Part shown: one piece after another, positions 2,984-5,556 of the stretch
Layout: every line of letters starts with the position of its first letter
Position numbering within the stretch: position 1 is the first letter of the stretch
The notes under the pieces: model-generated
The model's input: only the letters and a program-made list of their open reading frames with translations
Databases searched by the model: none
Told to the model about the DNA's origin: nothing
Translations under genes and position numbers: made by a program
From: Lachnospiraceae bacterium
GTDB taxonomy: Bacteria; Bacillota; Clostridia; Lachnospirales; Lachnospiraceae
Direction of reading: 5' to 3'
DNA length: 5,556 nt
Assembly: GCA_017412265.1 (NCBI GenBank)
Contig: JAFPYK010000217.1
Span: 1 to 5,556 of the forward strand

Positions 2984-5556
2984 ATGGAACTGGACCTGAG
3001 CAAGATCACTCCGATGTTGCAGCAGTATCTCGAAGTGAAGAATCAATACAAAGACTGTATCTTATTCTATCGCCTCGGCGATTTTTATGAAATGTTCTTC
3101 GATGACGCGGTGACGGCGTCGAAGGAGCTGGAGCTGACGTTAACCGGGCGCAACTGCGGCCTGGAGGAGCGGGCTCCGATGTGCGGCGTGCCTTATCACG
3201 CGGTGGATTCTTATCTGAGCCGCCTGGTGCGCAAGGGCTACAAGGTGGCCATCTGCGAGCAGATGGAGGACCCGAAGCTGGCCAAGGGGCTTGTCAAGCG
3301 CGAGATTGTGCGGATCGTCACGCCGGGCACGGACATCAGCGAGATGTCTCTTGAGGAAGGGCGCAACCATTTCCTCATGGGCATCGTGCTGGAGAACCTG
3401 ATCTACGGGATCGCGACGGTGGACCTGACCACGGGCGAGTTTTATGTGACCGAGGTCGCGCAGGAGAGCAAGGTGCTGGACGAGATCGAGAAGTTCTCGC
3501 CGAGCGAGATCATCTGCAACGAGCCGGTGCGGTCCGGGGAAATGGACCTTGACGAGCTGCATTTCCGGCTCAATATCGCGGTGAGCACGCTGGAGGAATG
3601 GTATACCGACCGGCAGACCTGCGAGCGGGTGCTGAAGGATCATTTTCACGTATCCGGCCTGGGCGGACTGGGGCTCGGCGACTACCGGAGCGGGCTGCTT
3701 GCCGCGGGAGCCGTGATGAATTATCTTCTGGAGACGCAGAAGAATTCGATGGAGCATATCCGGCAGATCCACACCTATGAGACCGGAGAGTTCATGGTGA
3801 TGGACAGTGCCGCGAGAAGGAACCTGGAGCTGACGGAGACGCTGCGGGAGAAGCTGAAGAGAGGGTCGCTCCTGTGGGTGCTGGACAAGACGAAGACCGC
3901 GATGGGCGCGAGGCTCATGCGAAGCTATCTGGAGCAGCCGCTGATTGACGCAGGCGCGATCAACGCGCGCTACGACGCGATCGACGAGCTGAATGCCCAG
4001 CCGATCCTGCGGGATGAGATCCGGGAGTACTTAGGGCCGGTCTATGACCTGGAACGCCTGATGGGGCGGGTATCTCTGCGCACGGCCAATGCGCGGGACT
4101 TCATCGCACTGTCCGGGTCACTTGCGATGATTCCTCCGATCAAGATGCTTCTGGAGGAGGTAAGCGGCGCGCTGCTTGCGCAGACCAACGAGGAGCTCGA
4201 CGCGATGGAGGACCTGCGGGAGCTGATCGAGAGAGCCATCGTCGAAGAGCCTCCGCTCTCCCTCAGAGAGGGCGGCTTCATCCGTGACGGCTACAGCGAA
4301 GAGGTGGACCGCCTGCGGTCGCTCAGCAAGAACGGCAAGTCCTGGATCGCGCAGATCGAGGAGAAGGAGAGAGAAGCGACAGGGATCAAGAACCTGCGCA
4401 TCAAATACAACAAGGTCTTCGGCTACTACCTGGAGGTCACGAATTCCTACAAGGACCTGGTACCGGATACCTGGACCCGCAAGCAGACGCTGACCAATGC
4501 CGAGCGCTATATCACGCCGGAGCTCAAGGAGCTGGAGGATCAGATCCTCGGGGCGGAGGACCGGTTAAATGTGCTGGAATACGAGCTTTTCTCGCAGCTG
4601 CGGGACGAGATCGCGGGCAAGATGGACCGGATCCAGACGACCGCGGCGGCGCTCGCCCGGCTGGACGTCTTCTGTTCGCTCTCTGTGGTCGCCATGCGCA
4701 ACCAGTATGTGCGGCCGCAGCTTAACACCGAGGGGCGGATCGAGATCAAGGACGGGAGACATCCGGTGGTCGAGCTGATGATCGAGCACGACCAGTTTGT
4801 GCCCAATGACGCGTATCTGGACAATGACAGCCACCGCATCTCGATCATCACCGGACCGAACATGGCAGGCAAATCCACCTACATGCGGCAGACGGCCCTG
4901 ATCGTCCTGATGGCGCAGGTCGGATCATTTGTCCCGGCATCCTCGGCAGACATCGGGATCGTCGACCGGATCTTTACCAGGGTCGGCGCGTCGGATGACC
5001 TGGCGAGCGGCCAGAGCACCTTCATGGTGGAGATGACCGAGGTGGCCAACATCCTGCGGAACGCGACGAGGAACAGCCTGCTGATCCTCGACGAGATCGG
5101 CCGGGGAACATCGACGTTCGATGGGCTTTCCATCGCCTGGTCGGTCGTCGAATATATCGCAAATAAGCGCAAGCTGGGCGCGAAGGCCCTCTTTGCGACA
5201 CATTATCATGAACTGACCGAGCTGGAGGGCAAGCTTGACAGCGTGCACAACTACTGTGTCGCGGTCAAGGAGCAGGGCGACCAGGTGATCTTCCTGCGCA
5301 AGATTCAGCCGGGCGGCGCAGACCGGAGCTACGGTATCCAGGTCGCACGGCTTGCCGGCGTGCCGGAGGCGGTGCTCAAGCGCGCCAGGGAGATCGCGGA
5401 CCGTCTGGAGGACCAGGACGAGAAGGGACATAGCGCGAGCCGGCGGACCCGCAACGTGATGGAGAATCAGCTCTCGCTCTTCGACCTGAACCAGGCGCCG
5501 GACACCTCGTACCTGAAGAAGGATGAGAATGAGGAGGAGGAGAAGGTGCTCGCACA
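2984..5556 (+). CDS. mutS: DNA mismatch repair protein MutS (3' end outside window)
   Basis: MutS recognises mispaired and looped bases and, as an ATP-driven sliding clamp, recruits MutL. The frame is open for 857 codons to the window edge; the family is usually about 850-880 residues, so little is missing. The N-terminal mismatch-binding domain (about 8-120) opens ITPMLQQYLEVK and carries the mismatch-wedging Phe34-Tyr35-Glu36. Connector, lever and clamp domains follow; the clamp includes the region around 467-522 (NLRIKYNKVFGYYLEVTNSY). The ATPase domain has Walker A GPNMAGKST (624-632), the signature loop GASDDLASGQST (668-679), Walker B LLILDE ending Asp703-Glu704, and the TH motif His740. 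A beta-clamp-binding motif QLSLF lies at 829-833, followed by an acidic tail. No key residue is missing, so it should be functional. The start at 2984 follows an in-frame stop and matches the family N-terminus. It has its own promoter; mutL often follows mutS but is not visible here. Confidence 0.97.
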   Translation, partial: MELDLSKITPMLQQYLEVKNQYKDCILFYRLGDFYEMFFDDAVTASKELELTLTGRNCGLEERAPMCGVPYHAVDSYLSRLVRKGYKVAICEQMEDPKLAKGLVKREIVRIVTPGTDISEMSLEEGRNHFLMGIVLENLIYGIATVDLTTGEFYVTEVAQESKVLDEIEKFSPSEIICNEPVRSGEMDLDELHFRLNIAVSTLEEWYTDRQTCERVLKDHFHVSGLGGLGLGDYRSGLLAAGAVMNYLLETQKNSMEHIRQIHTYETGEFMVMDSAARRNLELTETLREKLKRGSLLWVLDKTKTAMGARLMRSYLEQPLIDAGAINARYDAIDELNAQPILRDEIREYLGPVYDLERLMGRVSLRTANARDFIALSGSLAMIPPIKMLLEEVSGALLAQTNEELDAMEDLRELIERAIVEEPPLSLREGGFIRDGYSEEVDRLRSLSKNGKSWIAQIEEKEREATGIKNLRIKYNKVFGYYLEVTNSYKDLVPDTWTRKQTLTNAERYITPELKELEDQILGAEDRLNVLEYELFSQLRDEIAGKMDRIQTTAAALARLDVFCSLSVVAMRNQYVRPQLNTEGRIEIKDGRHPVVELMIEHDQFVPNDAYLDNDSHRISIITGPNMAGKSTYMRQTALIVLMAQVGSFVPASSADIGIVDRIFTRVGASDDLASGQSTFMVEMTEVANILRNATRNSLLILDEIGRGTSTFDGLSIAWSVVEYIANKRKLGAKALFATHYHELTELEGKLDSVHNYCVAVKEQGDQVIFLRKIQPGGADRSYGIQVARLAGVPEAVLKRAREIADRLEDQDEKGHSASRRTRNVMENQLSLFDLNQAPDTSYLKKDENEEEEKVLA

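Noticed and set aside
3140..5431. Several minus-strand frames (3140-3772, 4540-4878, 4925-5431) and plus-strand frames in other phases inside mutS
   Set aside because: The mutS frame is fully open over this stretch and carries all family motifs. The others show no domain and no gene-like start context.

Overview
The window is about 5.5 kb of high-GC DNA, all coding on the + strand, from what looks like a Gram-positive, Clostridia-type bacterium. This is inferred from consensus sigma-A-type promoters, strong AAAGGAG/GAGGTGA ribosome binding sites, a secreted NlpC/P60 wall hydrolase with bacterial SH3 domains, PlsY-type acyltransferase, and a MutS with a Gram-positive-like N-terminus and QLSLF clamp motif. 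A GC-rich member of the Lachnospiraceae is my best guess, but it is only a guess.

Layout. Positions 1-249 are the 3' end of plsY (phospholipid synthesis). After 28 bp comes a Gfo/Idh/MocA-family NAD(P)-dependent oxidoreductase (278-1258), probably in the same transcript, closed by a hairpin terminator (1279-1310). The next 168 bp (1311-1478) form the most interesting part of the window. They hold five A-tracts phased at 10.5 bp (1329-1374), then a near-consensus promoter (TTGACA, 17 bp, TACAAT), then a short leader. The leader carries a perfect match, on the minus strand, to the published WalR (YycF) box, with a further half-site in helical phase over the -10. This control region serves a secreted cell-wall hydrolase (1479-2843: signal peptide, acidic low-complexity segment, two SH3 domains, Ser-rich linker, NlpC/P60 catalytic domain). 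That is the class of gene the essential WalRK system controls in other Firmicutes. A strong terminator (2865-2911) follows.

An extended -10 promoter (TGGTATAAT) lies only 12-15 bp beyond that terminator and drives mutS (2984 to the window end), which is cut by the edge shortly before its expected C-terminus. The mutS reading frame was translated by hand and is open throughout, with all MutS landmarks present.

The genes do three separate jobs: membrane lipid synthesis with an unassigned oxidoreductase, wall remodelling, and mismatch repair. The terminators and promoters suggest three transcription units. I see no mobile element, CRISPR array, RNA gene or defence system, and no previously undescribed multi-gene system. 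The candidates for novelty are regulatory, in the 1311-1478 intergenic region.
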